Below, in pieces: positions 28,701-37,085 of a DNA stretch of 64,000 bases. Source of the DNA: Porphyrobacter sp. IPPAS B-1204 (GTDB lineage Bacteria; Pseudomonadota; Alphaproteobacteria; Sphingomonadales; Sphingomonadaceae); contig RHGM01000001.1 in the NCBI GenBank assembly GCA_003724185.1, positions 124,001 to 188,000 of the forward strand, read 5' to 3'. The notes beneath the pieces are model-generated. The model was not told the DNA's origin. It saw only the letters and a list, made by a program, of their open reading frames with translations, and ran no database searches. The number at the start of each line of letters is the position of its first letter. Position 1 is the first letter of the stretch. The position numbers and the translations under genes are program-made.

Positions 28701-28870
28701 TGGATACGCAAAACCCCCCTGCCGGGTCGCGTGGCAGGAGGGCTTCGGTATCCATTGCGGCGGATGCTGAATCTCTTACCCCCAAACGCCCCAAACTGCA
28801 AGCCAACCAAGCCGCTAAGGGCCGCCTGAGCGCGCTGTTGTTCGCCCGTCGAATGGGGGTGCGGGCATGA
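28700..28870 (+). CDS. small basic satellite protein
   Basis: A 56-residue frame from ATG 28700, which overlaps the AlpA stop by one base (TGATG), to the stop at 28868-28870, which overlaps the next start (ATGA). Such junctions on both sides argue it is translated. It is rich in Arg, Lys and Ala (SRGRRASVS, KRPKLQANQAAKGRL). No family is recognised. A long inverted repeat lies in its first third (28701-28754). Confidence 0.5.
   Translation: MDTQNPPAGSRGRRASVSIAADAESLTPKRPKLQANQAAKGRLSALLFARRMGVRA
28701..28754 (+). repeat. two-part inverted repeat inside the small ORF after alpA
   Basis: Outer arms TGGATAC and GTATCCA are perfect complements. Inner arms CCCCCCTGCC and GGCAGGAGGG pair with one mismatch around a nine-base loop. 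The RNA could form a stable stem. No U tract follows, so a simple terminator is unlikely. Confidence 0.55.
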
Positions 28871-29163
28871 CCGATCTTGCCTTTCATGTTCGCCAATTTG
28901 TCCCTGATTGTCAGGACGGCGAGGAACTGGAGCAACGCAAGGCCCTGCTGACGGCCCGAGAATATGCGGCGATGCTGCGCGGGCGCACTGACAGCGCGAT
29001 TGCCACTAATCACGCTATCGACGCTCACGAGTGCGCTGGTGCCTATTGCTATGCCGACGTGCCCGTTGCGCGCCTGAAAATCGCGGTCGGTTACTGCCGC
29101 GCGATGGTGCAGGCCGCTTTCCTCGCCGACCACCTAGAGCGGGAGGCGGCGTATCATGTATGA
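28867..29163 (+). CDS. satellite protein of unknown function
   Basis: A 98-residue protein, acidic in its first third (VPDCQDGEELEQRKALLTAREY), with helical segments and four cysteines. The part LLTAREYAAMLRGRTDSAIA looks like a short helix-turn-helix or coiled stretch. Starts in an ATGA overlap with the preceding small gene and overlaps the ATPase gene by eight bases, so it is part of one operon. Function unknown. Confidence 0.5.
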   Translation: MTDLAFHVRQFVPDCQDGEELEQRKALLTAREYAAMLRGRTDSAIATNHAIDAHECAGAYCYADVPVARLKIAVGYCRAMVQAAFLADHLEREAAYHV

Positions 29164-30310
29164 CGAATTCACCCGTGGCTTGCCCCCCGAGGTCCGGGAC
29201 GCAGCGGACGAAATGACGTTCGATGCATTCGGCCCCGTGATCCATGACGGCCCCCCGAAAAAGACCCCGGCAAAGACCCGTTTCTCCGAGATCAAGCGCA
29301 AGCTGGTGCGGCTGGACGCAATCAAGCCGGTGCTGGAGGTCAACTATCTCGTAAAGGGATGGCTGACAGCGAACGGGCTTTCGATGGTCTACGGCCCGTC
29401 CAATGCGGGCAAGACCTTCGTGGTTCTGGACCTCGCCATGCACCTCGCCGCTGGTGAGCCGTGGAGGGGCTGCAAGGTCAATCCCGGCCCCGTCCTCTAC
29501 ATCGCTGCCGAGGGCGGTTCCGGCGTCCTGAATAGGCTCGCTGCGTTCAAGCTGGAATATCCGGCGATGGCTGCGGCCCCGTTCTATTTGCTGCCGATTG
29601 GCGTGGACCTGCACGGCCCCGGCGATGCGAAAATCATCGCGCATTTGCTCGGCGACCTAAAGCCCGTGCTGATCGTGGTCGATACGCTTGCCCGTTCGAT
29701 TGGCGACGGTGACGAAAACACTGCCAAGGATGCGGCGATGTTTGTCCGCAACTGCGACCTGATCCGGGAAGCGACCGGCGGGCATGTCCTGATCGTCCAC
29801 CACACCGGCAAGGAAGAAGACAGGGGCGCGCGTGGTTCCTCTGCCCTGCGTGCTGCCGTGGATACCGAAATACTGGTCGGGGCTGATCATCGCATTAGCA
29901 GCAAGAAACAGCGGGACATGGTGGCCCCTGATGACCTGCACTTTACGCTGCGCTCTATCACGCTCGGCGTGGACGAGGACGGCGACCCGGTGACGAGTGC
30001 CGTGGTCGATCCGGCAGAAAAGGCACTGCGCATCCGCAAGCCCCTGACTGGAAAGAATCAGGTGGCCATGACGGCGCTGACAGAGGCGCTGGATAAGCAA
30101 GGGCAGGCAGGCATGGGCGAGGACTATCCCCGCTGCACCATTGTGGCGGTCGAACACTGGCGCGCCGCCTGCGATGCTCACGGTCTCACCTCTGGCGTGA
30201 GTGAGGCGTCCGGGCGCGTTGCCTTCCACCGTGCCAAGGTCAACCTGATGGAATTAGGCGAGGTCCGCGAGTTTGGCGGTTACGTCTGGAGGGTGCGGGA
30301 CGATGTGTAG
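29156..30310 (+). CDS. RepA-like AAA ATPase (replicative helicase type)
   Basis: A 384-residue RecA-fold ATPase of the RepA/AAA_25 group used by plasmids and satellites as a hexameric helicase. Walker A is GPSNAGKT near residue 80, Walker B is LIVVDTLAR, and AAEGGSG follows between them. The C-terminal part (RVAFHRAKVNLMELGEV) looks like a winged helix. No primase domain is fused. The iteron-like array just downstream is a plausible origin for this protein. Confidence 0.82.
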   Translation: MYDEFTRGLPPEVRDAADEMTFDAFGPVIHDGPPKKTPAKTRFSEIKRKLVRLDAIKPVLEVNYLVKGWLTANGLSMVYGPSNAGKTFVVLDLAMHLAAGEPWRGCKVNPGPVLYIAAEGGSGVLNRLAAFKLEYPAMAAAPFYLLPIGVDLHGPGDAKIIAHLLGDLKPVLIVVDTLARSIGDGDENTAKDAAMFVRNCDLIREATGGHVLIVHHTGKEEDRGARGSSALRAAVDTEILVGADHRISSKKQRDMVAPDDLHFTLRSITLGVDEDGDPVTSAVVDPAEKALRIRKPLTGKNQVAMTALTEALDKQGQAGMGEDYPRCTIVAVEHWRAACDAHGLTSGVSEASGRVAFHRAKVNLMELGEVREFGGYVWRVRDDV

Positions 30311-30316
30311 TCTGCA

Positions 30317-30416
30317 CCGTTACATCCGTTACAGCCCGTTACTGTCCGTTACATGTTCGGGCCAGTGCTGCCGTTACATCCGTTACACACCTCTAGAAGG
30401 TGTAACGATTGTAACG
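30317..30416. repeat. iteron-like CCGTTAC array, candidate replication origin
   Basis: CCGTTAC occurs six times on the plus strand at 30317, 30326, 30336, 30346, 30371 and 30380, with 9-10 bp between neighbours, close to one helical turn. Two inverted copies (GTAACG) follow at 30402 and 30411. The central part forms a near-palindrome around CTCTAGAAG. It lies directly after the RepA-like gene, as origins often do in small replicons. Confidence 0.6.
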
Positions 30417-30520
30417 CTGGCGAGGTCTGCCCTGCATCGGGTCCCAATGCCCCCGTTTTATTCAGGGGTGGGGAGCGGTGGATGGGGTTTCCAATCCACA
30501 CACACGCTGGAGGCTGCCCG

Positions 30521-32035
30521 ATGAAGGTTGCCACCACCGTCAAGCGGTTCTGCCGTTCGCTCACTGTCCCGACTGGCAGGCTGGCAGGCAAGCCGGTCAA
30601 GCTGGCCCCGTATCAGTCGCAGTTTATCGACGGCGCATTTGCCGACGGCGTGAATGTCGGCGTTCTCTCAGTCGGGCGCGGCAACGGCAAGTCTTCAATC
30701 TCGGCGATGCTTTGCACCGGCGAACTGGTGGGCGCGTGGTCCGATGCACCCGAACGCGAAGTCATCATTGCGGCCCGGACGCAGGAACAGGCCCGCATCG
30801 CGTGGAACTACTGCGTCTCTTTCATCGGGACGCTGCCCGAGGACGTGCAAGAGAAAATCACGATCCGGCGGCAACCCCGCTTCGAAATCCAGTATGACGA
30901 CGGCAACGGCCCGCACCTGATCAAGGCAATCTCGGCGGACGGCAAAAGCGCGCTCGGCTCCAGCCCGACGCTGGCCGTGCTGGACGAACGCGGGCACTGG
31001 CCAATCTCGCAGGGTGACGAACTGGAGGCGGCGCTACTCACGGGCCTGTCAAAGCGGGACGGTCGGGCGCTGATCATCTCGACGTCGGCCCCGAACGACA
31101 TGCACCCGTTTAGCCTCTGGCTGGATAGGGAAGCCCCCGGCGTTTACCGCCAGGAACATCGCCCGACGCCTAACCTGCCCGTCGATGATCGCGATAGCCT
31201 GCTGATCGCCAACCCGGGCAGCAAATACGGCATCGGCCCTAGCATGGTCCGCCTGCAAGAGGACGCGGCGCTTGCGCTGGCCCGTGGCGGTTCTGCCCTG
31301 TCACGGTTCCGGTTGCTGTCCCGCAATGAGCGTGTCTCCGAGGATAACCGGGACGCGCTGATTGACCTCTCAGAATGGCTGGGCTGCGAAACCGATACGC
31401 TGCCACCCCGGCAAGGGCAGGTTGTCATCGGCATTGATGCGGGCGGTTCGGCGTCCATGTCGGCGGCGGCGTTTTTCTGGCCCGATAGCGGACGGCTGGA
31501 GGCGTGGGGCGCGTTCGGCACGGTCCCGACGCTGGACGCACGCGGGCAGGCTGATGCTGTCGGCGACCTCTACACGCAAATGCACAAGCGCGGCGAACTG
31601 GCCCTGATGGGGCAAAAGGTTGTCCCGCTGTCGCCATGGCTGGCCCGGGTGCTGGCCCATGTGGAGGGCGAACAGATCGCGGCAATTGTCGCGGACCGTT
31701 TCAAGCAATCCGAAATCGGCGACGGGCTGGCAGAGATTGGCATCCGTGCCCCCGTCATCTGGCGCGGCATGGGCTTTAAGGACGGCTCCGAGGACGTTGA
31801 ACGGTTCCGGCGCTACGTATTCGACGGCAAGTTGCATGTCTCTGAGAGCGTGCTGTTGCGTCATGCCATGGCCGAGGCGGCGGTTTTCATCGACCCGGCT
31901 GGCAATTCCAAAATCGTCAAAGGGCGGTCGATGGGCCGCATCGACGCAGCTTGTGCGGCGGTCCTCGCTGTCGCCGAGGCGTCGCGCATCATGGGCCGCC
32001 CGCAACACCGGGCAGGGAGACTAGCATGGGGATGA
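30521..32035 (+). CDS. phage terminase large subunit
   Basis: DNA-packaging motor and nuclease of 504 residues. The ATPase domain has a Walker A variant GRGNGKSS near residue 50 and Walker B LAVLDE. The nuclease domain shows acidic ligands in VIGIDAGGS, IVADRF and RIDAACAAV. ATG 30521 is chosen because GGAGG lies seven bases upstream; the frame is open further up through the iteron region. No small terminase subunit is recognised beside it. Confidence 0.88.
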   Translation: MKVATTVKRFCRSLTVPTGRLAGKPVKLAPYQSQFIDGAFADGVNVGVLSVGRGNGKSSISAMLCTGELVGAWSDAPEREVIIAARTQEQARIAWNYCVSFIGTLPEDVQEKITIRRQPRFEIQYDDGNGPHLIKAISADGKSALGSSPTLAVLDERGHWPISQGDELEAALLTGLSKRDGRALIISTSAPNDMHPFSLWLDREAPGVYRQEHRPTPNLPVDDRDSLLIANPGSKYGIGPSMVRLQEDAALALARGGSALSRFRLLSRNERVSEDNRDALIDLSEWLGCETDTLPPRQGQVVIGIDAGGSASMSAAAFFWPDSGRLEAWGAFGTVPTLDARGQADAVGDLYTQMHKRGELALMGQKVVPLSPWLARVLAHVEGEQIAAIVADRFKQSEIGDGLAEIGIRAPVIWRGMGFKDGSEDVERFRRYVFDGKLHVSESVLLRHAMAEAAVFIDPAGNSKIVKGRSMGRIDAACAAVLAVAEASRIMGRPQHRAGRLAWG

Positions 32036-32379
32036 AGCAAACCGCATCGCGGCTGATCGCAAAATACGGGCAGGCGGCGACGCTGCTGCGACCCGGCGAG
32101 CCGTCGTATAACCTTTATGGCGACGTCACCTATGGCCCGGACACTGAGTATCCCGTCAAGCTGATGTCGGCGACCTACGCGGTCGAACTGGAGTTTATCT
32201 CATCTGGCCTGATGGACGTCGGCGACGTGCGGCTTTTGCTGTCAGTCGAAGGCTTGCCCGTCACCCCGTCCACCATTGACCGGGTGCGCGTCAGCGGCGA
32301 GGTTTTCCGCGTCATCCGCGTGTCGCGGCTCTCCCCGGCTGGCGAGGTTCTCTTTTGGGACCTGCAGGTGCGGCCATGA
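32026..32379 (+). CDS. head-closure/head-tail joining protein
   Basis: A 117-residue protein, mostly beta (ATLLRPGEPSYNLYGDVTYG, then MDVGDVRLLLSVEG), resembling the short stopper or head-tail adaptor proteins of siphophages. It starts at ATG 32026 with AGGGAGA upstream and overlaps the terminase stop by ten bases. In a satellite it would sit at the portal exit and accept a helper tail. The assignment rests on fold character and context. Confidence 0.6.
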   Translation: MGMKQTASRLIAKYGQAATLLRPGEPSYNLYGDVTYGPDTEYPVKLMSATYAVELEFISSGLMDVGDVRLLLSVEGLPVTPSTIDRVRVSGEVFRVIRVSRLSPAGEVLFWDLQVRP

Positions 32380-32708
32380 CCCGGCGGCGCGAATATCAGC
32401 GGCACTCTCGGAAGGTGACGCGCGGCCCCCGGTGGAAAGCGTTGCGCCTGCAGGCGCTGGAGCGTGACGGCTGGCAGTGCGTCCAGTGCGGAACGCACGT
32501 CGGGCTTGAATGCGACCACATCAAGCCGGTGCGGACGCATCCCGAACTCGCTTACGTCCTCTCCAATTTGCAGATCCTCTGCGGAAAACATCACTCCGCA
32601 AAAACCCGTTTGGAGGTGGGGCACGCGCCTCTCCCCCCAAAACGCCAGCAATGGCGCAATCTGCTGCGTCAAATGCAGCTCTCCTCCCCAACTACACAGG
32701 AACTTTAA
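32376..32708 (+). CDS. HNH endonuclease
   Basis: A 110-residue HNH nuclease with a zinc-binding frame CVQCG, the catalytic ECDHIKPV, and LQILCGKHHSAK. Small HNH proteins next to terminase genes assist DNA packaging in HK97-like cos phages, nicking with the large terminase. Start ATG 32376 forms an ATGA overlap with the preceding gene. Its presence suggests cos-type packaging. Confidence 0.88.
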   Translation: MTRRREYQRHSRKVTRGPRWKALRLQALERDGWQCVQCGTHVGLECDHIKPVRTHPELAYVLSNLQILCGKHHSAKTRLEVGHAPLPPKRQQWRNLLRQMQLSSPTTQEL

Positions 32709-32710
32709 TT

Positions 32711-33964
32711 ATGTTGGAATCTCTCAAGATCACCCGGCGTCAGTCGGAAATCCGCCAGAGCCTTGCAGAACTCGCAGGCAAGGCCAGCCCGACCGAGGAC
32801 GAAACCCGTTCGATGGAAGCGCTGGACAAGGAATATCGGACGAATGAGACCCGCTATCGCGCGTCCCTGATCGCCGAGGACGAGGAACGGCGCGAAGCCG
32901 GGGCCGAACTCGAAACCCGTTCGGGCAAGGAATGGGCCGAAATGGCCAATCGCTTTGAGGTGCGGCAGGTTGCTCTCGCACTGGACGAGGGCCGCAATCT
33001 CGACGGTGCCACTGCCGAAATGGTGCAGGAACTGCGCAGCAAGGGCGGCTTTCAGGGCATCCCCGTGCCGCTGGAGGCGCTGGAAACCCGTGCCGGCGAA
33101 ACCATTGCATCGGGCGTTCCGAACCCGCGCGAGACCATGCCCATCATCGAACGCATCTTTGCGGCGTCCAGTGCGACCCGCATGGGTGCCCGGATGATCA
33201 ATATCGGCGTGGGCGAGGTCGAATATCCGGTTGCGACCGGCGGCGCGCAACCCGGCTGGGCCAGCACTGAGACCGGCGACGTTCCGGGTCCGCAGGCGTA
33301 CACCACCGTGGACCGTCCGCTCACCCCGGACCACACGCTCGGCGTCGGGATGAAAATCACCCGTAAGGCGTTGAAGCAATCGGGTGCGGGTCTCGAACAG
33401 GCAGTGCGGCGCGACATGGCCGCTGCCATCCTGCAGGAAAGCGACCGGGCAATTTTCCTTGGCTCTGGTGCCAGCGGCGAACCGCTCGGCGTCATCACCG
33501 GGGCGGCGACCTACGGCATCACCGAAACCGCAATCGACGCGGCGGCGGACTTCGACATGGTCGTGGACGCGCTCACCCGGTTCATGGTGGCCAGCGCTGC
33601 CGCGCCCGGTTCCATCAACATCATGCTGCGCCCTGAGGTGTGGTCCGTGCTGATGAAAGCCAAGGATGGCGACGGCAACTATATGGAACTGGTGGAGCGT
33701 ATTCGCCGGGACGCTGGCCAGTTGGTCGTGTCCAACAACGGCCTTGCGGCCCCGTCCGGTGTTCCGCTGGCGTCCAGTGCCTTGCTGACTACGGCAACCA
33801 ACGGCGTTGCGCCCATTTTCTGCGGCATGTGGGGCGCGGTCGATATGATCCGGGACCCCTACACCGATGCAAAGTCGGGCCAGCTTCGTCTTACCGGCCT
33901 TGTGACCATGGACGTGACGGTTGCGCGCGGCGTGCAACTCGAAATCCTGACGGGCATCCAGTAA
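32711..33964 (+). CDS. HK97-fold major capsid protein
   Basis: A 417-residue major capsid protein. The first 110 residues are charged and coiled-coil-like (RQSEIRQSLAELAGKASPTE), matching a delta/scaffold domain removed by the prohead protease. The rest has HK97-fold motifs such as GGAQPGWASTETGDVP, PDHTLGVGMKITRKALKQS, IFLGSGASGEPLGVI and INIMLRPEVWSVLMKAKDG. ATG 32711 is two bases after the HNH stop. The protease follows immediately. Confidence 0.92.
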   Translation: MLESLKITRRQSEIRQSLAELAGKASPTEDETRSMEALDKEYRTNETRYRASLIAEDEERREAGAELETRSGKEWAEMANRFEVRQVALALDEGRNLDGATAEMVQELRSKGGFQGIPVPLEALETRAGETIASGVPNPRETMPIIERIFAASSATRMGARMINIGVGEVEYPVATGGAQPGWASTETGDVPGPQAYTTVDRPLTPDHTLGVGMKITRKALKQSGAGLEQAVRRDMAAAILQESDRAIFLGSGASGEPLGVITGAATYGITETAIDAAADFDMVVDALTRFMVASAAAPGSINIMLRPEVWSVLMKAKDGDGNYMELVERIRRDAGQLVVSNNGLAAPSGVPLASSALLTTATNGVAPIFCGMWGAVDMIRDPYTDAKSGQLRLTGLVTMDVTVARGVQLEILTGIQ

Positions 33965-34527
33965 TGTTGTGGGGCGGTTCGCTGGGCGGACTTGAGGTTC
34001 GCCAAGAGGGCGAGGCGGTTCGCGTGGCGGGCCGTTTCCCTTACAACACCCGGACGCAGCTTGCGCCCGGTTACTTCGAAACCATCGCGCGGGGGGCCTT
34101 TGCCTCCCGCGTAAACTCCGATGACGAACTGCACTTCCTTAGCGGGCATGACTTCGAAAAGCCGCTGGCAAGCCGGACGGCGGGAACGCTGGAGGTCCGG
34201 GAGGATGACGACTCCCTGACATTCGAAGCGACGGTTGCGGCTCACACCACATGGGCGCGGGACTTCCTCGCCGCTCACGGTGCGGGCCTTATCCGGGGCC
34301 TGTCACCGGGCTTTCGCGTGGCCAAGGGCGGCGAACGTGTCACCCGTGACGGCGACGTTGTTCATCGCAGCATTACAGCGGCGGAACTGGTGGAGGTCTC
34401 AGCCGTCACCCGCGCCGCTTATCCCTCTGCGCAGATCGAAGCGCGCAATTGGACACCCGGCGGCATCGCGCTGCCCGATGATCCGGCTGCAGGCCTTCGC
34501 CGCACACTTAACCGCTGGAGGCCCTGA
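33964..34527 (+). CDS. HK97-family prohead maturation protease
   Basis: A 187-residue serine protease of the HK97 gp4 family that processes the capsid delta domain. The triad is visible: His in LSGHDFEKP, Ser in RGLSPGFRV, and Glu in ELVEVSAVTRAAYP. The start ATG 33964 overlaps the capsid stop by one base. It lies downstream of the capsid gene, whereas in most HK97-like phages it lies upstream. Confidence 0.88.
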   Translation: MLWGGSLGGLEVRQEGEAVRVAGRFPYNTRTQLAPGYFETIARGAFASRVNSDDELHFLSGHDFEKPLASRTAGTLEVREDDDSLTFEATVAAHTTWARDFLAAHGAGLIRGLSPGFRVAKGGERVTRDGDVVHRSITAAELVEVSAVTRAAYPSAQIEARNWTPGGIALPDDPAAGLRRTLNRWRP

Positions 34528-35060
34528 TGATCGAACTTGTCAAACAATCCGAGGCAACCCCCGCCAGCTACCCGGCACGGCCTAGCGGGCTTTCCGACGC
34601 TGCAGACGCGCTTGATCCCGAAACCGTCTGGGCGAGGATCGAAAGCTACATTGCGCATCGGTTCACCACCCGCGTAGTCGTCTGGATTCTGGACGGGTGC
34701 GGCGATTGGACCGTGCCCCTCACGCCTGCCACCATCACGGCGTCGGAGAGGTGGAACGGCGAGGCGTGGGAGGCCTTCCCCCTGCCAATCGGCCCGTGGG
34801 GCTATGCGCTCACTATGGAGGGGCAATATCGCGTCACGGCGGACGTTGGCGGCGGAACCGTGCCCCCGGCCATCCTGGAGGCTTACAGGCGGCTTGCAGG
34901 CTACCTTGCCGACGTCCCCGATCGCGCGGGCGTGAGCGAATACTCCGTCAACATGGGCGGGGCCATCATGGAAAGTTACAAGCGCAACCCGGCATGGGCC
35001 GCGCGGGCAATTGAACTCAGCGGCGCTGCGGACCTGTTGCGCCCTTACAGGAGGACGTGA
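34527..35060 (+). CDS. gp6-like head-tail connector protein
   Basis: A 177-residue protein with the mixed pattern of HK97 gp6-like adaptors: an N-terminal helix around DPETVWARIESYIAHRF, a beta-rich middle and C-terminal helices (PPAILEAYRRLAGYLA). These adaptors form a ring below the portal. Its start overlaps the protease stop by one base (TGATG). Identity rests on context plus general shape. Confidence 0.65.
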   Translation: MIELVKQSEATPASYPARPSGLSDAADALDPETVWARIESYIAHRFTTRVVVWILDGCGDWTVPLTPATITASERWNGEAWEAFPLPIGPWGYALTMEGQYRVTADVGGGTVPPAILEAYRRLAGYLADVPDRAGVSEYSVNMGGAIMESYKRNPAWAARAIELSGAADLLRPYRRT

Positions 35061-35062
35061 CC

Positions 35063-36118
35063 ATGTGGCCGTTCAAGAGAAAACAACCTGACATTGAGAC
35101 CCGCTCCAGCGGGACGGGATACACCTCGCAACTGATGGCGGCGCGTGCCGCATACATCACCGGGACCGACGGCGTGGGCGAACTCACGGGCACGGTGCAG
35201 GGCTGCGTGAGCCTATGGGAGAACGGTCTCAGCCTTGCCGACGTTGACGGCACGGACATGATCACCCCGTTTCACCTGCAGCTTGCGGGCCGCTCTCTGG
35301 CCCTACGCGGCGAGGCTGTCTTTGCCATCCGGGACGACGGGCTTGTGCCCTGCAGCGATTGGGACCTGTCCACCCGCTACACCCGCCCGACGGCCTATCG
35401 CGTCGGCATCGCAGACACGGGCGGCGGACGTTCTGAAACCCTGCTGGCGAGCGAGGTTCTGCACCTGCGTATCGGCGCGAACATGGGCCTGCCCTACACC
35501 GGGTCCTCGCCCCTGCGTCGGGCACGTCTGACAGCCGGGATGCTGCAGGCAATCGAGACGGCCTTGCATGAGGTCTATTCGGAGGCCCCTATCGGTTCCT
35601 CTGTGGTTCCGTTCCCCGAGGCCCCTGACACTGACATGAATGCAATCGCACGCGGCTTTCGGGGGATGCGCGGGCGGGTGCTGGTGCGTGAGAGCGTCAA
35701 CGTCACGGCTGCAGGCGGGCCAGCCCCGCAAACAGACTTTAAGCCCCATGACGTGACCCCGGACCTGCAAAAGGCGATGCTCACGCAATCACTGGACGCG
35801 GCGCGGGCATCAATCGAGATGGCGTTCGGCGTGCTGCCGGGATTGCACAATCCTGCCACCACCGGGCCAATGGTCCGCGAGGTTCAACGTCATCTGGCGC
35901 AATGGACCCTGCAGCCGATTGCCGTGATGATCGCACAAGAGGCCAGCGAAAAGCTGGCGAGCGGCGTCACGCTGGACGTGATGCGGCCCCTGCAGGCCTT
36001 CGACGTGGGCGGTCGCGCCCGTGCCCTCGCTGCCGTGGTGCAGACATTGGCCCTCGCCAAGGAATCCGGCGTCGATCCTGAAAAGGCGATGAAGCTGGTT
36101 GACTGGAGCGAGACTTAA
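35063..36118 (+). CDS. HK97-type phage portal protein
   Basis: Dodecameric portal through which DNA is packaged, 351 residues. It starts with MWPFKRKQPD and carries family features LRIGANMGLPYTGSSPLRRA and MAFGVLPGLHNPATTGP. It is shorter than most HK97 portals (about 400 or more). ATG 35063 is favoured since GGAGG is eight bases upstream; GTG 35057 is too close to it. It is the last plus-strand gene of the head module. Confidence 0.88.
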   Translation: MWPFKRKQPDIETRSSGTGYTSQLMAARAAYITGTDGVGELTGTVQGCVSLWENGLSLADVDGTDMITPFHLQLAGRSLALRGEAVFAIRDDGLVPCSDWDLSTRYTRPTAYRVGIADTGGGRSETLLASEVLHLRIGANMGLPYTGSSPLRRARLTAGMLQAIETALHEVYSEAPIGSSVVPFPEAPDTDMNAIARGFRGMRGRVLVRESVNVTAAGGPAPQTDFKPHDVTPDLQKAMLTQSLDAARASIEMAFGVLPGLHNPATTGPMVREVQRHLAQWTLQPIAVMIAQEASEKLASGVTLDVMRPLQAFDVGGRARALAAVVQTLALAKESGVDPEKAMKLVDWSET

Positions 36119-36239
36119 GGTCGGGCTAGCCTCCCGGGGGTTTGGTTCATGCCCCGAACGGCCCGGTTAGACGGTGAGTGCGAAAACCCCGTCACGGCAC
36201 GGCCCCTGCATCCTTCGGGGGCGCGGTGCTGAAACAATT
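36119..36239. other. non-coding stretch after the portal gene
   Basis: No convincing gene. The sequence can form several short GC hairpins (for example GCCCC/GGGGC around 36208-36228) and could be the element's packaging site or a leader of unknown use. I see no known RNA family. Confidence 0.3.
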
Positions 36240-36277
36240 GGGGCCGCTGGCGAGATGCTAGCGGCCCCTTTGTTTTT
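36240..36277 (+). terminator. rho-independent terminator of the head module
   Basis: GGGGCCGCT (36240-36248) pairs perfectly with AGCGGCCCC (36260-36268) around an 11-base loop, followed by TTTGTTTTT. It ends the plus-strand head operon before two convergent minus-strand genes. Confidence 0.85.
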
Positions 36278-36309
36278 GAGGGTCTGCAAATTTGCAGATG
36301 CGCCACGGT

Positions 36310-36633
36310 CTACTTGGCTGCGGGGGAAACCTTGGGTGGCAGGCATTCCATTGCGCGCTTTGGCGCCTCCCATGCCGTTACGTGAAGCCCGTCGTCCTTG
36401 CTGACAAGATCAATGCGAATTCCGGCAATACCGTTCGGCGTCATATAAATGATTCGTACTAGATCCGGCCTGTCTGACTGCTTGTAGACCATTGGCGCTG
36501 TCAGGCCATCGACATCAATCAGGCAGCGTTCAGCGGCATCAGCACTTATGTCAGAAACATATTCGAAGTCTGGTTTTCTGTCATCCCATTTGGATATTGG
36601 CCCAAGCATAAGCGCGGCGAGTAAACCAATCAC
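36310..36633 (-). CDS. small exported or membrane-anchored protein, possible satellite cargo
   Basis: A 107-residue frame from GTG 36633, the only usable start after an in-frame stop. A short hydrophobic N-terminus (IGLLAALMLG) suggests export or anchoring. The body is mixed and includes two cysteines (ERCLIDVDG and MECLPP). No family recognised. It lies between the portal terminator and attR, in the position where satellites often carry accessory genes. Confidence 0.45.
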   Translation of the reverse strand: MIGLLAALMLGPISKWDDRKPDFEYVSDISADAAERCLIDVDGLTAPMVYKQSDRPDLVRIIYMTPNGIAGIRIDLVSKDDGLHVTAWEAPKRAMECLPPKVSPAAK

Positions 36634-36696
36634 GATACTGACAACCCTCTATCGAACCTCTATCAAAGCGTAATGACAAGTGGCAAATTTGAAGAT

Positions 36697-36927
36697 TTAA
36701 TCGATAGGCCAGCTTGCCGTCGTTTCCTCAATCATAAGCGCGCATCGGCTTGACGAATAATCGAAGAAACGGGCGGTGACGATATACGTGGGCAGCGTTT
36801 CATCCCATCGCACATGATCGCCGACAAGCGGGATAAACCCCTCTGTCTGATCATCGAACTCATGGACCGGGGCAGGATCATATGCCCCGCCGGGATTATT
36901 GATGAATGCGCGAACAAGCCATTTCAT
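36697..36927 (-). CDS. small soluble protein, possible satellite cargo
   Basis: A 76-residue protein from ATG 36927 with GGAGGG six bases upstream, a strong start. It reads as a small beta-rich fold (GFIPLVGDHVRWDETLPTYIV and VTARFFDYSSSRCALMIEE), resembling short proteins found in phages and mobile elements. Function unknown. It is followed after 63 bp by the other small minus-strand gene and is probably co-transcribed with it. Confidence 0.55.
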   Translation of the reverse strand: MKWLVRAFINNPGGAYDPAPVHEFDDQTEGFIPLVGDHVRWDETLPTYIVTARFFDYSSSRCALMIEETTASWPID

Positions 36928-37085
36928 GTGCAGCCCTCCAAAATGAATTCGAACAGAGGCTTACATTCATTGCGAAACGAATCAACCGGGTCGGCAGGCT
37001 CAATTATCACCATATTTTTGGGGTATGGCAAAGGTTATGGCAAGGCCCGAAAACCCTATCTAAGTCATTGTTTTTATTGAGGTGC

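Noticed and set aside
30317..30416. Short repeats as a CRISPR array
   Set aside because: Repeats are seven bases at 9-10 bp spacing with some inverted copies and no unique spacers of CRISPR length.
30273..30524. 83-codon frame through the iteron region
   Set aside because: Its sequence is largely the translated repeat, it has no ribosome-binding site and overlaps a region better explained as an origin.
26627..36118. Complete inducible prophage
   Set aside because: No tail, tape-measure, baseplate, holin, endolysin or CI-type repressor gene can be found in the span between the att repeats.
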